Positions 33,272 to 46,917 are shown, numbered from the stretch's first letter. The stretch is 64,000 nt of DNA from Hericium rajendrae (GCA_033439255.1 CM065883.1:1116001-1180000), one strand, 5' to 3'. Program-made: numbers and translations. The notes: generated by a model not told the origin, from the letters alone.

Positions 33272-35746
33272 CTATCCTTTCACCATACCAAAAGTCTCCA
33301 CGTGAAGCACAACAGTCGGATCACCCTTCAACACACCCAAAGGACTGACAATTCCAGATCTCAGCGCTGAGCGTACCGACTGGGCGATGGCAGATGGTCC
33401 CGCGACTAGGAAGGAAGTCAGCAAGAGCACGAAGTAATGCGGGATTCAGCCTTTACCGTCGACCGACACTGGCCCGGCAGCGATAGACATTTCCTCCTGT
33501 AGCAGCCGCGAAATGCTGGGTCTCCCGTATGTTATTTTGAAGCTGTTGTAGTTTGGAGGCTCCGATTTCTCTTCCTTGATTGGAGACTGTACCACTGATG
33601 AGGTGGAGCTTCTATATCCTAGCACCGGCTCCTGTTGAGGCAATTGAGTTCCTGTAACATATATTCGAGGCTCAACGGCTAGCCATTCAGGAGCGGCAGA
33701 CAGGGTCTTAGAGACAATTTCACAAATCCAGGAGAGGTGTCCTGTGGTGGATAAGAAAAAGAAACGTGACGTGATTGTCATCAAGAGACCAACTCGCCTG
33801 CATCTCTAACAGCCCATACGAAGACCACACGACACGTTGAGGACCGCTTCTGGTTGGCAGCTCTGACAAAAACAAGTCCTGTCAGCTCAATCAGAAGGGC
33901 TCAAAATTGTAAACCAACCGGACAGCTTCCATCATCAAGGGCAGCGTATACGAGACTCCTGATCCACCTGTTGGAATGTATGAGATGAAGACTTCGTGAG
34001 GCTGAAAAAAAGAATATACTTTACCTGCAATCAATATGCACGTTGAAAAGGGTCTGAGATCCGGCGGGCAGCCGTACGGCCCATCCAGCATCGCAGGGAC
34101 GCTGCATGATCCATTTCGAAAGGCGTGCTCCCGCAAACGGCCAGTGAATCCATCTCGCCCTCGGATGAGGAACATCACCTCTTTCTCCTTGTCACCAGGT
34201 GCCCCATTGAGATCCCCAGGAATGCTAGCAATTGTGAATGGATGGGCCTCTGTGGGCAATGTGCTGACTGTGGGCAAGATGACATAGGCATGCTGTCCCG
34301 GTGTCCATGTCAACCTTTGGCGCAGAGTGAGTCTTATTGTGTCCTCGGACAGCAATTCAATAGAGGCTTGTGACCAGCCACGACGCCCCCATGCTCGACT
34401 GGTGTAGATAACGCGCACCAGACGGAGGAAGCGATCGAGTCCCCACACCATGAGAGCCGGCCAGATATAATCGTCAAAGCTAGCGAAAGTCGGGATTAGC
34501 TTTCGTTAGGAAAGCAAACAGATCAGGACATACCCCACTTCGCGGGTGTGGATTACACCACTGATGAGAAAGATGCTGGCGAACAAGCAAGGTCGTGTCA
34601 GCTGTAAGCTACGAGCAGGAACGAGCAGGAACAAGGTTGACTCACGCAATCAACATGATATGAGACACGAGGAAGAACTCAAATGCCGATTGCCGGAAAG
34701 GACGGAGCGACAACACGGTCGCCAATGTGAAGGCCACTAAGCCGACAGCGCCCATTCTCATCCAGGTATGAGATAAGTCAAATACCTCAGGAAGGCTGCC
34801 ATCGCGGGATCAACGATAGACCATTACTGCAAGGAACAAGACAGGCATACCCTGATAGAATATGTGCAAGAGCATGCATCCATAGAAGTATAAGACACGT
34901 TCTCGCTGCAGCACGATGTAAGACGTTTAGCTGAGGTTGACTTATCAGTCGTGTTGTTACTGAGGACCAGCAACGGAGAGCTGACCTTCTCATGCCCAAC
35001 TCCCGTCAAGACTAAGACGTCCATTTGAGTTATCTGCACCGTTTAGGCCAGTGAAGTCACCCACATGAGATCATATTGTTTTTCCCTGCTAAAGCCACCA
35101 CGAGCGCAAGATTGCTCGATGCGAAGTGTGCCGCCCGATCTTCCCAGAACATCGTCTCGAGGTCTCACGCTGAATGGCAATTTATGAGCAGGATTGATCT
35201 CGACACTGCAAGGTGAAGCTCACTGTCAACCAGAAGCCAGATGAATATTGCAACCATGTAACCAATGATGAATGTGAGTTCGGACACCGATGCTACAGCT
35301 TTGAGCCCAATGGGTACTGTCCACCGAAATGCGACTATCCTGAAGACAGAAGCCGCAGCCGATGGAAGTCGACGCCATGACGCCCGCCGAGGGCGACCTG
35401 GTTCCACTGTCTCATTAGTCGTCTTCTCCTTTCCCGTTGCACTGGCAGAATCGCCGGAGGTAGCGGGCTGGGGTGGGGATATGAACGATGAGAGGAAGAA
35501 AATGAGACGGAAAAGCGCCAGAATGCCAATAACGGCCGTTAGAAAAAGCCAGAATTCCTTGACGTACTTCCGCTGCTGCTGGGCCTTGAGAAGCCGATCA
35601 GCCATCGAAGATGCGCGCCGGGACGGAGGAAAACGAGGCAAAGTCATAACTCTGGTAGATCGTCTGACCTGCTTTTGCTGCGGTTAGGAGGTGAAACACT
35701 CGACGTTGCAAACGATAGGCGCGTATTTATCGTCCATGTGCGCCAT
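33272..35746 (-). CDS. Ferric reductase transmembrane component (FRE family)
   Basis: I place the ATG at 35746: exon 1 (35714-35746, MAHMDDKYAPI) joins the next exon across a 45-nt intron with a CTAAC branch point, giving PIVRRSTRVMTLPRFPPSRR. Transmembrane segments follow: FWLFLTAVIGILALFRLIFF, LKAVASVSELTFIIGYMVAI, and the ferric-reductase core with haem ligand histidines (GHEKLNVLHRAAARTCLILL, WMHALAHILSG; LVSHIMLIASIFLISGVIH). The FAD-binding domain reads WTPGQHAYVILPTVSTLPTE, then HPFTIASIPG. NAD-binding parts include DGPYG, CILIAGGSGVSYTLPLM and, at the C-terminus, VETFGMVKG. It reduces Fe(III)/Cu(II) at the plasma membrane with cytosolic NADPH. About ten exons. Confidence 0.88.
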
Positions 35747-37492
35747 TTTTACCCCTGCACTCCTTGCTCCGTGACCATGCAAGACCGTCAACCTGAAAAT
35801 ACAAACCAAGGCCTGCATCATGTGGGGCAAACGAAGACAGTTAAGCATCCGCAATCCGAGGAAAGAACCGGGGCTTCGACATTGATGTAGACCTGTGAGA
35901 GGATCTCGACGCACCTGGCTAATCCAGATGGAGTCGGCAAAATGTTGTGCTAAAAGTCGGCGAGGCACATATAGATGTCAGCTTGACCGTGCGCTGGAAA
36001 GGCGTGAACAACCTAACTCACCGTCGTATACGACATCGAGAAGCTTCGAAGCGCTGGGAGCTCACATCCGAGCTTCGTCCATCTTTCCTTGACGCCCCAA
36101 AACGGAACCATGTCGGTGACTATGCGGTCGAGTCTCGGTCTAAAGATAGCAATAGAACGCTACCTGTATTCCTTATGTCGTCACTCCTTCAACAACGGGA
36201 GATGAACACAGACCACGATGATCCTGTTTGAATGGAGCAACAGGTCCACCGCTGACATTCACAGCCAGCTGAACCAGTGGTATCACACGACCACATGTCA
36301 AGACGCCTTGAAAATTCGCACAGAAGCAGAGATGTAGCTTCAAAACACATGCTCTGCAAATTAATAAACCGTTATGATGGGTCAACATGTGGAGACACAT
36401 GAACGTCAATCCCAGAAGTTAGCACTCACCTCAGTCGCTCTGAATCCTCCACGTTTCACCATGCACCGACTGTGCTGATCCTGGTGATGGAAGCGCGTGG
36501 GCAAAGGCTTCTGGAAGAGCGTGGGCCAGAGGAGAGGTAGCTATCTCGCTGCTTCCTCCGATACCTGCGTTCGCCGAGTATCCCGGTTAGAATCTATGAT
36601 CGACCTAACTAAGCTGTCTTCGCATCGTTGTTATCTGATAATTGCCGGCATGAAACGAAAACCTTTGCATCCATCCTCCAAGAATAAGTAAGAGCCATGA
36701 GGATATACTTACATGCGCGTGGGCGCGCAGCTACTATGAACACTACTGCGCATGCAGCTCGTCAGGTCGTTCCACGGGTTACATATGCACCTGCAAGTGG
36801 AATACGCACTTAAATTTTGGCAAACTGCAGGTGTTGACTACATAGTACTCACAATATAGTCCGAGATCTCGGAGTCGTCCTCTTCGCAAGTCGGACCGTC
36901 ATACGAGTCCCAGTCCCTGTGCGGACCAAAGGTAGTAATACTGGCAACTCTACAAGGTCAGATGTCGCAGTACTTCATTCGCACATGCACTGCGCAAGTG
37001 CCTCGCACTCTGGCCTCAGAAGCTGCAAATTGTGCAGGTAATGCTGTGGCAACTGCGGGTTGAGGACTGCCAGATAGGTCACGACTGTCAGACCGGCGCT
37101 GATAGAACATTAGAAGACGATCGACGTCGAGGCCCGTGACGCTTCGGAGAAGACTTCGGTCGAGCCTCGTGCAGTATGTCGATGACAGAATGGCGGGTCA
37201 GCGCTCAGCGTTAAAAGTCTGTCAAAGTACTGCCAGGACTTGGAGCAGCTCATAGAAGCGTACGGCGGCGACGATTGGGCGCACAGGATGCATTGACCAA
37301 TGGCAAGTCGTAGCGCGGCGCCCGATCAGCCGCCGATATCGTTTTCGTCATCGGCCGATATCGCTCGCTGGCGTTTGAGATGATAGCGCGAAGACGCGGG
37401 ACGCCGTATATTTTATGCTGTGGCATTCGCTGGCTAGGTCCTTAAAGCACGGTTATCCTCGTCCTCGACAAGTTCACATTGGGTCCTTATAT
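35747..37492. other. 1.7-kb gene-free region
   Basis: No ORF over 95 aa and no family recognised on either strand. The last part is the promoter of the aminotransferase: two copies of GCCGATATCG (37332-37341 and 37354-37363) and a TATATTTTA box at about 37407. The region could hold an untranslated RNA, but I see no specific sign of one. Confidence 0.45.
37332..37363 (+). promoter_or_regulatory. Paired GCCGATATCG elements upstream of BNA3-like gene
   Basis: Two exact copies of a 10-mer, each containing the palindrome CGATATCG, spaced 22 bp start to start (about two helical turns). They lie 130-160 bp upstream of the preferred start codon and about 45-75 bp upstream of a TATA-like sequence. 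This is the layout of a dimeric transcription-factor site; the factor is unknown. Confidence 0.4.
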
Positions 37493-39229
37493 ATGGCTTC
37501 CAATCAGGCGAATGGGGTCAAAGACCGTTCGGCGCTGATTCCCTATTCATCGCGGTTGAAAGAGGGTCGTGCGCTTGCACAGGACGTGTGGTCAATCTTC
37601 AAGTAAGTAGTATGCTCGCGTACATGTCACTCAGAACTAATCGTCACATAGTGCTGCCAATTTGCCGGCTGACTGCATCAACCTGGGACAAGGCTACATG
37701 AACTTTGCACCTCCCAAATGGGTAACCAAAGCAGCAGAGGAAGCCTTGAACCAAATTGGGCCCAACCACTACTCTCATCCGAAGGGGCGACCCCGTCTGC
37801 GGCAGGCCATCAAAGATTTCTACGGTGCACAGTTCAAGCGAGACCTGAACATCGACACTGAGATCTTGATTACGAGCGGGGCCAATGAAGGTATGATCTT
37901 TATAAGTACTTCGTCCATCGGGGTATTGATAGGGTGTGGCAGGTCAATATTCTGTCTTCGTTGCCTTCCTAGAGCAAGGCGACGAGGTCATCATGTTTGA
38001 GCCTTTCTTCGATCAGTACCTTCCGTCCGTGACCTTCAACGGCGGGACACCAGTCTACGTCCCTTTGCATCCTCCTCCGCACTCCCAGAAGAAGCCTACA
38101 AGTGATGACTGGAAAATCGATTTTGACGAGCTTAGGTTAGAATTTCGTTCATATTGAGTGGATTCCATGATTTGACCATGTCCGATCCAGACGGGCAATT
38201 ACACCTCGTACTAAAATGATTATTGTCAACACTCCGCACAACCCCGTAGGCAAAGTCTTTACACGGACAGAGCTGGAGAAGATCGCTGCTTTGGCAGAGG
38301 AATTCAATCTTCTGGTCATGTCTGATGAAGTGGTGTGTTGCATTTTCATCAAGCATATGCGCTAAATCTTCAAACTGACCGGTCTGCTGTGAAGTACGAC
38401 TGCCTCCTCTATGACGGGAAAGAGCATGTCCGATTCGCGACTCTGCCCGGGATGTGGGATCGCACGGTCACCGTTGCCTCTGCCGGCAGTAAGTCTCGCA
38501 ACAGCACAACTTTGAGAACACTTTTTGACGGTATCGACAGAATCCTTTGCCGCGACCGGCTGGCGTGTAGGCTGGCTTATCGGCCCTGAGAGTATCATCA
38601 GGCCCACACTGGCTGCATGTACCCGCATTGTGTTCTGTTCGAACTCGCCGTTGCAGGAAGCCGTGGCGAGCGGTCTCGAACAGGCCAAAAACAACAATTT
38701 CTTCCCGGTTCAGACCGCACAGTACCAAGAACGACGGGACATCTTTGTGGCCGCCTTTGATAAGCTCGGCATGAAGTACACGCTCCCAGAAGGCAGCTAC
38801 TTCGTCCTACTCGTCAGTACTGCAGGTATTCATTCGTCTTTCCAAACCTGAAGCGTTTTCCCCTCAGGATATCTCAGATATCCAGTGGCCTGAGGATTAT
38901 CCCTTTCCTGAAAGTGTACTGGGACGAGGAAGGGACTTCATGTGAGCGGCATGTTTAAAATGATTTGCCTACAATGATTGATTCGCATCCAGGGCATGCT
39001 GGTTCATCGCCATGGAAGTCGGTGTATCGTCCATCCCCGTCAGCGAGGTATGCTATTTCCGGCGATCACGGTTCTGACCATCACTCACAATGCTTTCCAG
39101 TTTTACTGCATCGAGCATACGAATATCGGCGAGAGCTACGCCCGGTTTGCATTCTGCAAAGATGTCGACACGCTGCGGGCGGCTGGTGAACGCCTTCAGG
39201 GCCTAAAGAAGTTCTTGCCCACTGCCTAA
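37493..39229 (+). CDS. BNA3: Kynurenine aminotransferase / cysteine-S-conjugate beta-lyase (BNA3-like)
   Basis: I choose the ATG at 37493 (MASNQANG) because a TATA-like box lies at about 37407, only 8 bp before the alternative in-frame ATG at 37415. The class I aminotransferase fold is clear: CINLGQGYMNFAPPKWVTKA, SHPKGRPRLRQAIKDFYG, EILITSGANEG, GDEVIMFEPFFDQYLPSV, IIVNTPHNPVGKVFTRTELE. The PLP lysine is in SAGKSFAATGWRVGW, created across an intron (A|AA). The C-terminus has GESYARFAFCKDVDTLRAAG. The enzyme transaminates kynurenine to kynurenic acid and belongs to tryptophan catabolism. About ten exons. The longer N-terminus from 37415 would be basic and could be a mitochondrial signal. Confidence 0.9.
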
Positions 39230-39382
39230 TGCACTACTGCATTGCTATTTGAACTAGGATGGATAATGCTACGTTGTACAGTTATCCTAAATGTATCGAA
39301 ATAAATCTATACTTTTATACATCGACATGTAGTCAATCTTATCACATCCATGATAGTGCCAACAAAACAAACAACTATTGCA

Positions 39383-42300
39383 TTACTCAGAGTCCTCCAA
39401 AGCATCTACGATGCGAGATAGCCCCTCATTGCGTGATCCAGACGAGTCGTAATATGCGGGGTTCGTGACGAGCCGTCTTGCCAGGAACGTGAACGATAGC
39501 GCCTGGACAGCCTCCTGCCTCGATCTGATAATCCCATTCTGACGCTGGTCCTTGTACCACCGCCGCAACTCCTCCGACCCCAGAAGCTTCGACTCCAGCG
39601 GAAGGCCCTCCTCCAAAAACCGCATATATGTGTCCTTATCTTCCGCTTGGCAGAAAAGGAAGAAGTGGCCATCCTTTCCGTGACGCACGGCCCGCCCTTG
39701 CATGCGCACCAATTCATCTAGGGCATAGTCTCGGACCTGGCGTTCCGTGCCATCCCCTGCGAGGTGGATGTTCTGCGTGCCCATGACTATGACCACCCCT
39801 GCGCGAATAGGGAGGCTCCAACACGCGTCTCTGGGTACGAGGAGGACGCGGATTCTGCCTTCCACGTACAGCTGCAGCATGAGCGTCCGGTCCGGCTTGC
39901 TGATTCCATCGTGGAAGAAGCCCACGCCTTTGACGATGTAGTCGCCAAGGCTGAGATCCTGAAGACTGCGGATGTATGGTTCGAGGGATTCAGGAGTCAC
40001 GCCGTGTGGAAGGTAGCCATTTTCAGTAGTCATTTCAAGGGTGCAATAGGTGATAAGATCCAACGCGATAGAGCGGCATTGTCCCCGAGATGGAATGAAC
40101 ACGATAGCGGGCTCTTCGGGCACGGAGCGTATGGCAGCGTGGGCCGGTTTTGCCATCGCCTTGAAAAGAGCAGCAGATTGGGGGATAGTGAAGGTCTGCG
40201 CTGTTACGGCCAGGGATGAATCGCGATCGCTGGGTCGGAAGCTGTAAAGTGAAAATGGTTCGACATCCAACCAGGCAGCAAGATCAGCCGGATCGTTTAC
40301 AGAGTTCGCCAGGCCTACGAAACGAGTGGGTTGTGTCTGTGTAGCATGCCTCAGCAATGAAACACCAAGTTCATACCAAGGGTCCATTTGCTCCAGATTA
40401 TCGCAGATAACCAACAGCAGCCCCGGTAAAGGAGTGAACGTCTTCCTTTGGGATAATGCAAAAGCCAGATGCGCCGCCGTCGTGACCCGCACCGCCTTCC
40501 CTCGAGGAGGGGACAAAACATTGTTGCCGGAGACGAACTGTGTCGAGAAACCTAACGCCCTCCCTATTTCCGACATCTCCAAAACCCAATCAGCTGCAGC
40601 ACTCCGATGGCTGGTCAGAATCAAGACGAAAGTATTATCTGGATGGTGGGTCAAAGTTTCCCTTTGTCGAGGAATCAGATGCATGTCGCTAGCTATTATA
40701 TTGATGAACTCACCACGCCAAAATCTGACCCAGAGTTGACTTCCCGGTTCCTGTGGGCGCACAGATCAACGCGTGCGACTTCGTACGGACAGTGGTCCAG
40801 AAGACCTGTGTCTGAATGGCATTTAGGCTCGATAAATGCGATGAGAGCAGATGCTCCAAGGCTAGATTTTGGAGTACAGATAGACCAAGAAAGGGAAGAT
40901 CAAGACGCGGCGTGTGGCAGTCTGAAAATGTGGGCATGGAAAGTGTGTCCAGAGGTACGATGATCTCGTCCTCGGCGCCCATCCAACGATCAGATACAAA
41001 TCGAATAGTCACTGATGGCGGAGGCTGCGATTCCGGGATAGAGATAACGAAATTCACGTCTAGAACTTCCGTCGACTGTCGAAAAAGTAGATGAGATAGT
41101 TGGAGGATCGTAGTCCCTTCATGATCTTCGACCCATAACCAGAAAGGCTCCACCGATCCATGCAGTTTGGAATTCCACTTGAATGCACGAGTAACTTGTA
41201 TCGCAATTTTCAGCACGTCCGGTCCTAGAGGCCTGAGATTATATGATATCTCAACTGTTGGAAACTGCTTGGCTGCATCGAGAATTGCCTTCCCGTGCCG
41301 TTCGTTGAGATGCACAAGATCCCCTATGTCTTTGGCTGTCATGCTCGCCAGGTCCACGACCGAATATTCGTCGGCCCAACGTTCAAGGTTATAGAAGATA
41401 TCCTGCTTTAGCTCAAATTGTCTGAGAGGTTGATCGAATGGCCAGAGTCGCTTCTCGATGGCTTTGCTCATACCCATCAATACCGTACTGACGTTAGCCC
41501 ACTTACGGCTGATCGCTATTTCTAAAAGTGCCCGAACGATACGACCCGCATTCTGGGCTACGTAGCCAGTGTCAGATACTAGAGCGAAATCTTCAGGTTG
41601 ATATCGAGATATGAAACCCTGTAGAAGGATATTGACTTTGCCATGAGCATTGTTCGGTCCGCCCTGATGAATTAGTAAGTCAAAGAATTGCTAGCAGATC
41701 CAGTCCACGTACTTTGACTGAGCACGGGGCCTGCTCCATGATTAGATCGAGCTCCTTGCCCTCAGACTCTCTAACTTGGATTTGATCGAACTACCGAGCG
41801 GCAGTGGTGAGAATGAGCAAAGTACAAGACAATGACGGCATACTTCGGTACTCATACTCAACATACCCAACACGTCAGCCTCAGTCATGCGGGGCCTGAA
41901 CTCCTTGTTGAAGATCTCGATGGAACTATGCCTGATGTAATATTTCGCGGCTATCCTACCAAGGTCCGTCACAGAAAAGGCCTCATTTTGGCGGTCGAAA
42001 TCAATCATTCGAGCTGCCTCGAGCTTCCGCACTGCAGCCATGGTGAGATCTCTTCGTCGTTTCCCGAGATGTGGATCATCCGCGAGTTCACCACGGGGGA
42101 CTCCTACAAAAGAAAACGACCATAAACTTTTGATATCACCAGAAAATCGGGGCGAACACACCATAGACCAATGGATTCTTGCGCATTCGTATATTCAGGT
42201 AGGTGTATCCTAACCATTGGACGCCCTCGCCCACATTGGCAACTGTACCCAGGGAGATTTCCGCGTTCAAGGAGTCAACCATGCCCTTCTCGAATCTGTT

Positions 42301-45300
42301 GAAAGCTAGTGATAATGCTGCTCTGTGAATGAAACAGAAGGGCGTACTTCGACTCGATGGGATTCTATATAAGCATTCTATCAGGATCTGAGAAAATTGA
42401 TAAAACAGTCTCACGTCTTACCTGAGATGTGACAGCTTCAAGATAATGATCGAGTTTATCATCGGTCGTGGCGATGTATCCTTCACCACTGGTCTCTAGG
42501 CCGGGCCGACCAGCTCTGCCGAATACTTGTAACACATCGAGGACGGAAAGGTCCACAAAGGCGCCCTTGGAGCTGTCGTACACTTGTGTTCCTTTGATGA
42601 TAACTGAGAGAAGAAGAACATGAGACGATCCTTGACGACGAAAATAAGCACTGACCGGCATGTGCAGGTAAATTGACACCCCAGGCAAGTGTTGCCGTAC
42701 AACAAAGTACCTGTCAACCGTCACCGGACTGGCTCCAACATAGTGAGACAGCAGCTTACCTTAATGGATCTTGCCTCGAACATCCTCTCCATCATATTTC
42801 TGTCAGACCGGAGCATCCCAGCATGGTGTATGCCGAAGCCGTCGTCGAAAAGTTGTCTCATCTCTTTATTCCTAGAAGCACCGATGTCGCGACGGAAGAA
42901 CTGGAATTGTGGGTGATCTTGACAACTGAAGTCTTCCAATGTTCCCTCCGCGAGTGAAGCTTCACGCAATCCTAGAGCCGTCTTGACGGTTTCCTTCCGA
43001 GCATGGACGAACACCATGACTTGGTGGCCTTGCTGGACAAGCTCCATGACCTTGTCGTATGTCACGCGATCCAGATTCTTTTTCGATTGAGGGCTGTTTG
43101 GCTTGCCCTTGACGCCTAAAAAGTGCTGTTCTAATGGAACTGGCCTGAACGACGAGTCAAAGTAGAACAATCCTGTCTGACGAGATACGCTACACATCTT
43201 CCATGAGCGCTGGAATCAAGAAGAACAGCGAGATGCATATACTGTACCTCAAGAAATCGGCAACGTCAATGTAATTCGGCAGGGTGGCGCTGAGACCCAC
43301 AATCCGTATCACTGATTGACTGTACTCTACCTTTGGTGAAATGTTCATGTGAGGACCTACAAAATTATCAACTACGATACACACACCTGACGCAGCGTCC
43401 GGGCCACGATTGTCTCAATCACAGCACCCCGGTCCTCATTCAGCAGATGCACTTCGTCAATGATGAGCAGTTTGACGGTCTGACTTTCATGATTAGCACG
43501 GCGCTTAGATGATGGAGAGCCGGATTACCGATGCAATCTCGCCCTCTCCCGTCGGCTTTCTGGTAACAACGTCCCATTTCTCAGGAGTAGTAACAATGAT
43601 TTGCGTCTCTGCAATCTCGGCTTTTGTCAGCTGCATATCTCCCGTTAGTTCTCGAACGCGGATCCCCAGCCACTGGAGTCTCTTTCCCAGCTTCCGAGTG
43701 ATCTCAGAAGCTAAAGCTTTCATCGGAGCTCTGGTCACCGGTTTGTGAGAATGCGGTGTGAACAACAGTCCTAGACTCACACATATATTATTTTGAATTC
43801 ATCTCGTCGGATGGTGGCGGCAAGATTCTGTGAAACACCCGCAGTCCGGTGCTGGTCCAGTACTCGTAGGATGGTCAACATCGCGACATCCGTTTTACCC
43901 TGATACCATATAATCAGCTGGTGAAAAATGACATAGGAGACAGCACGGACCGCGCCAGTGGGAGCTGAGATAATTGGTGTCCATTGAGAAAGAATATTCG
44001 AAGATATAATGCGAAAGACCAACCGCATACAAGTACATTCTCATTAGATCTATATGCAGTGGGATAAACTATTGATTGAATTCTGTTCAGAGAAGAATAG
44101 CCCTAAAACTATGTGAGCACCTGCTGGATTGGAACCGTTCAAAATATTTACTGGAAAGGAGCCCTTGGCTAAGAGATCGAGCTCTGCGACAGAGATAAGT
44201 CGTTCCGTATGTCGTGGGGGTATAGGCTTCGAGGGGGGTATGACAACTTCTTCGAATGTCTTCAGCAAATGAGTAAGCAGTTTTGAGTCAACGTTACGAG
44301 GCCTTACTTCGTGCATAGTCCGCGTGGTGCCTAAAGGAAGCATATATCTACTGCCAAACTGTGACAAGACAGTGCCCTGTGTCATCGAGGTTGAACTATA
44401 GACATGAGGTAGTACTTCTTGAGCTGCACGCTGCGCGACGACTGAAGTCAATGGCTGATTCTCATTGCATGTAGTACGCGATGACTCACCGCTTCGGCAG
44501 TAAAAAGAGGTCGAGATGCAGTGGCGCGAAACGCTTCTTCCATGCGTCGTCTTGCATCTTCCGGAGCAAGACCACCAGCTGGATGTCCTGATGGTTCCGT
44601 GTTGTTAGAAAGCGCATATAGGACGGCCATGAAGTGACCGACGAGAGAATAAGTTACCTCCAGGACTAGGCATATCCATTCTGACTATATTCTGAGACAG
44701 AAATGCTGCAAGCTTTCTCGGACCTAAGCGACAATAGATTATGTGATGAAGAGGACGGCCTGTCCTTACCTGGTTAGTCACGCTCGCTCGTTGTTCCAAG
44801 ACTGCCATAGTGAGCTCGATATCGTCGAAGCCAATGATCTCGATGAGCTCTTCTGAGATGGCATCTGACGAGCGCGACGAGCTAAGCAATGTATACAAAG
44901 GATCCAACACGGCTTGGATATGTGGTTTTCTAGATTCGCTGCATTGTAACGACGATCATGTAAGTTCTCAGAGAAGAATCACGTACAAAATAAGTTGGGA
45001 CATCAAGGTAGTATCTGCCCCAATCGACGGGAGGTTCCCTCCCGCACGAAACACATCGAGCACCGTATCAATGTCTTCTTGTCCATCGTCTGCGATGTCT
45101 ACAGTCAATGTCTCCTGCGCTTGAAGAACACAATGTGAATATATGCGGTCAAGTTGGACATGAGGGTTATGTACGTTGTTTCGAGACGTGAAGACTGAGA
45201 TTACTCTGTTAATCTCGAAATCTCTGACCCTAGCATCCGACATACCTGTTCCACTGATCTATAGCAGATCCATGATCTTCGTACGTGCCAGCTCCAGTTG

Positions 45301-45343
45301 ATGACCCAATCAAAAACTCGAGATGCCTGCTAAAATCATTCAT
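39383..45343 (-). CDS. SLH1: Ski2-like RNA helicase Slh1 (ASCC3; RQT complex)
   Basis: The gene spans 6 kb with some twenty introns. The ATG at 45343 gives [20 protein letters not shown]. The N-terminal cassette has Walker A (APTGAGKT, split by an intron near 43970), [26 protein letters not shown] and [20 protein letters not shown]; then [38 protein letters not shown] and [18 protein letters not shown]. Two Sec63 units follow (the first holds [13 protein letters not shown]; the second [20 protein letters not shown]). The second helicase cassette keeps Walker A (CAPTGTGKS) but its motif II reads VICDNLEQM instead of DExH, so it is likely inactive. Slh1 splits collided ribosomes in ribosome quality control. 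The two-cassette Sec63 layout also fits Brr2, but the sequence blocks fit Slh1/ASCC3. Confidence 0.88.
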
Positions 45344-45563
45344 GTTGAAGTGCTAAACGACGAGAGAGACAGAATGTAAGTCAGGGGGTAAAGCTGGCAC
45401 CAAAGACCGAATAGACACGGAATCGTAATGTACAGAAAAATGAGTCTGCAGGACGCGACGAGACGCCCAGACGCGGTACCGGCGGTTCGGCCATTGCCGA
45501 CTCGTGCTAACCACTCGGAATCGCTGTGCCAGTGCCGTCACTGCCGTTCAGTGCGACACCAAG
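45344..45563. promoter_or_regulatory. Bidirectional promoter of SLH1 and EMC3
   Basis: 220 bp separate the two divergent start codons. It includes GC-rich GACGCG/CAGACGCGG stretches (about 45455-45475). I see no TATA box. Confidence 0.4.
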
Positions 45564-46648
45564 ATGCAGTCAAGTTCTGCGTATGTATCGCTTCTATTTC
45601 CTGTGCATGCAGACAAGATGAACAACTCTCAATTATAGCGTTTCGCTGTATCTGGACCCCCAGATACGCGATTGGGTCTTGTTCCCAATCACGTTGGTTA
45701 TGGTGCGTTACTTTCTCGACGTGCTCAGTTACAACACATGTACTGATTGGTTTGAAGATTCTAGTGGGGATTCTACGCCATTATGTTGTAGTTTTACTTC
45801 AGTCTAGCCCCAAGAAGCTTCCTCGGGCAGCGGTCCGCGAACAGTGAGTTTCCGCTCTCAATTATGGCCAGAGCAGCGCTCATCCAGGCGTGCGTAGACG
45901 CGCTCTCGTGCGCTCGCAAGTCCTTCGCGCGACTTCTGCAAACTCCCCCATCCCATTCATATACTACAAATCCATCTCGCAGAATTTGATGAAGGCGTTC
46001 ACGGAGGGTGTATATCTGAAGGACGGCCCTCCGAAAAAGGATGCGCCTGCGACCCCTCCCAATCCTCTCACAGACCCTGCAGCTATGGATGGGATGATGG
46101 CAGGAATGAAGACGCAAATGGTGATGATGGTTCCGCAGATGGTTATCATGGGATGGATCAATTTCTTCTTCCAGGGATTTGTGCTCAGTGCGTCCGTTCT
46201 TTGGTCAGCGGTCATTTATTTACACGGTCTCTCACAGTTAAGCTGCCGTTTCCTCTAACCTTGGGTTTTAAATCCATGCTGCAACGCGGCATCGAGACGC
46301 CTGACATGGACGTGCGATGGGTTTCCTCGCTCTCTTGGTATTTCCTCAATTTTTTTGGGTTGAACGGACTGTACCGCATTATCCTTGGCGGTGACAACTG
46401 TAAGTTTATTCCGAGTCCCGAAGTCCTCCTTTCTCAACATTTTCTCGACAGCCGCGGATTCCTCTCGTGATATGACTGCCTCACCATTCGCTGTCACACA
46501 GCAACAGCCTGGCGGGCCTCAAGATTACAATAAATTGTTCAAAGCCGAATGCGACAACCTTGAATTCTCTGAAGGACTGCACAATTGGATTGGTAATGAT
46601 GTAGAGATGAGAATACTGCGCAAGTACGGTAGAGTTCCTAAATCATAA
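45564..46648 (+). CDS. EMC3: ER membrane protein complex subunit 3
   Basis: Start at 45564 (MQSSSA), joined across an intron to [20 protein letters not shown]. Then [20 protein letters not shown] (first membrane helix and cytosolic positive charges). Next, [20 protein letters not shown], the Met-rich loop [20 protein letters not shown], and [12 protein letters not shown] (second helix). The core ends [40 protein letters not shown] and [12 protein letters not shown]. The EMC3 fold is related to YidC/Oxa1/Get1 insertases. The EMC inserts tail-anchored and multipass proteins into the ER. The tail (residues after AADSSRDM) is polar and cytosolic. About six exons. Confidence 0.93.
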
Positions 46649-46917
46649 CAACACTCGGCAAGCATGTCGTCTAGAACTAATACATTGGTGTTTGCCTCCC
46701 TCGAGAAATCGACCGAAAACAAGAAATGAAATGAGCACAGCCATAGGCATAGCAAGATATCGAGTGATGTCTAATACAGTTGATTTGCAACGCCAGTTGC
46801 AAGGGAATAGTCCTTGAGATTAAGATAGCACTGCAAAAGACACCACCCATAAGGCAAGGGCAAATTGCACCAAAAAAAAACCTGGACCAACGCGAAAGCC
46901 ATAGATATCGGATGTGG

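Noticed and set aside
32965-33348. 127-aa plus-strand ORF
   Set aside because: Overlaps the ferric reductase 3' end in antisense; no recognisable domain.
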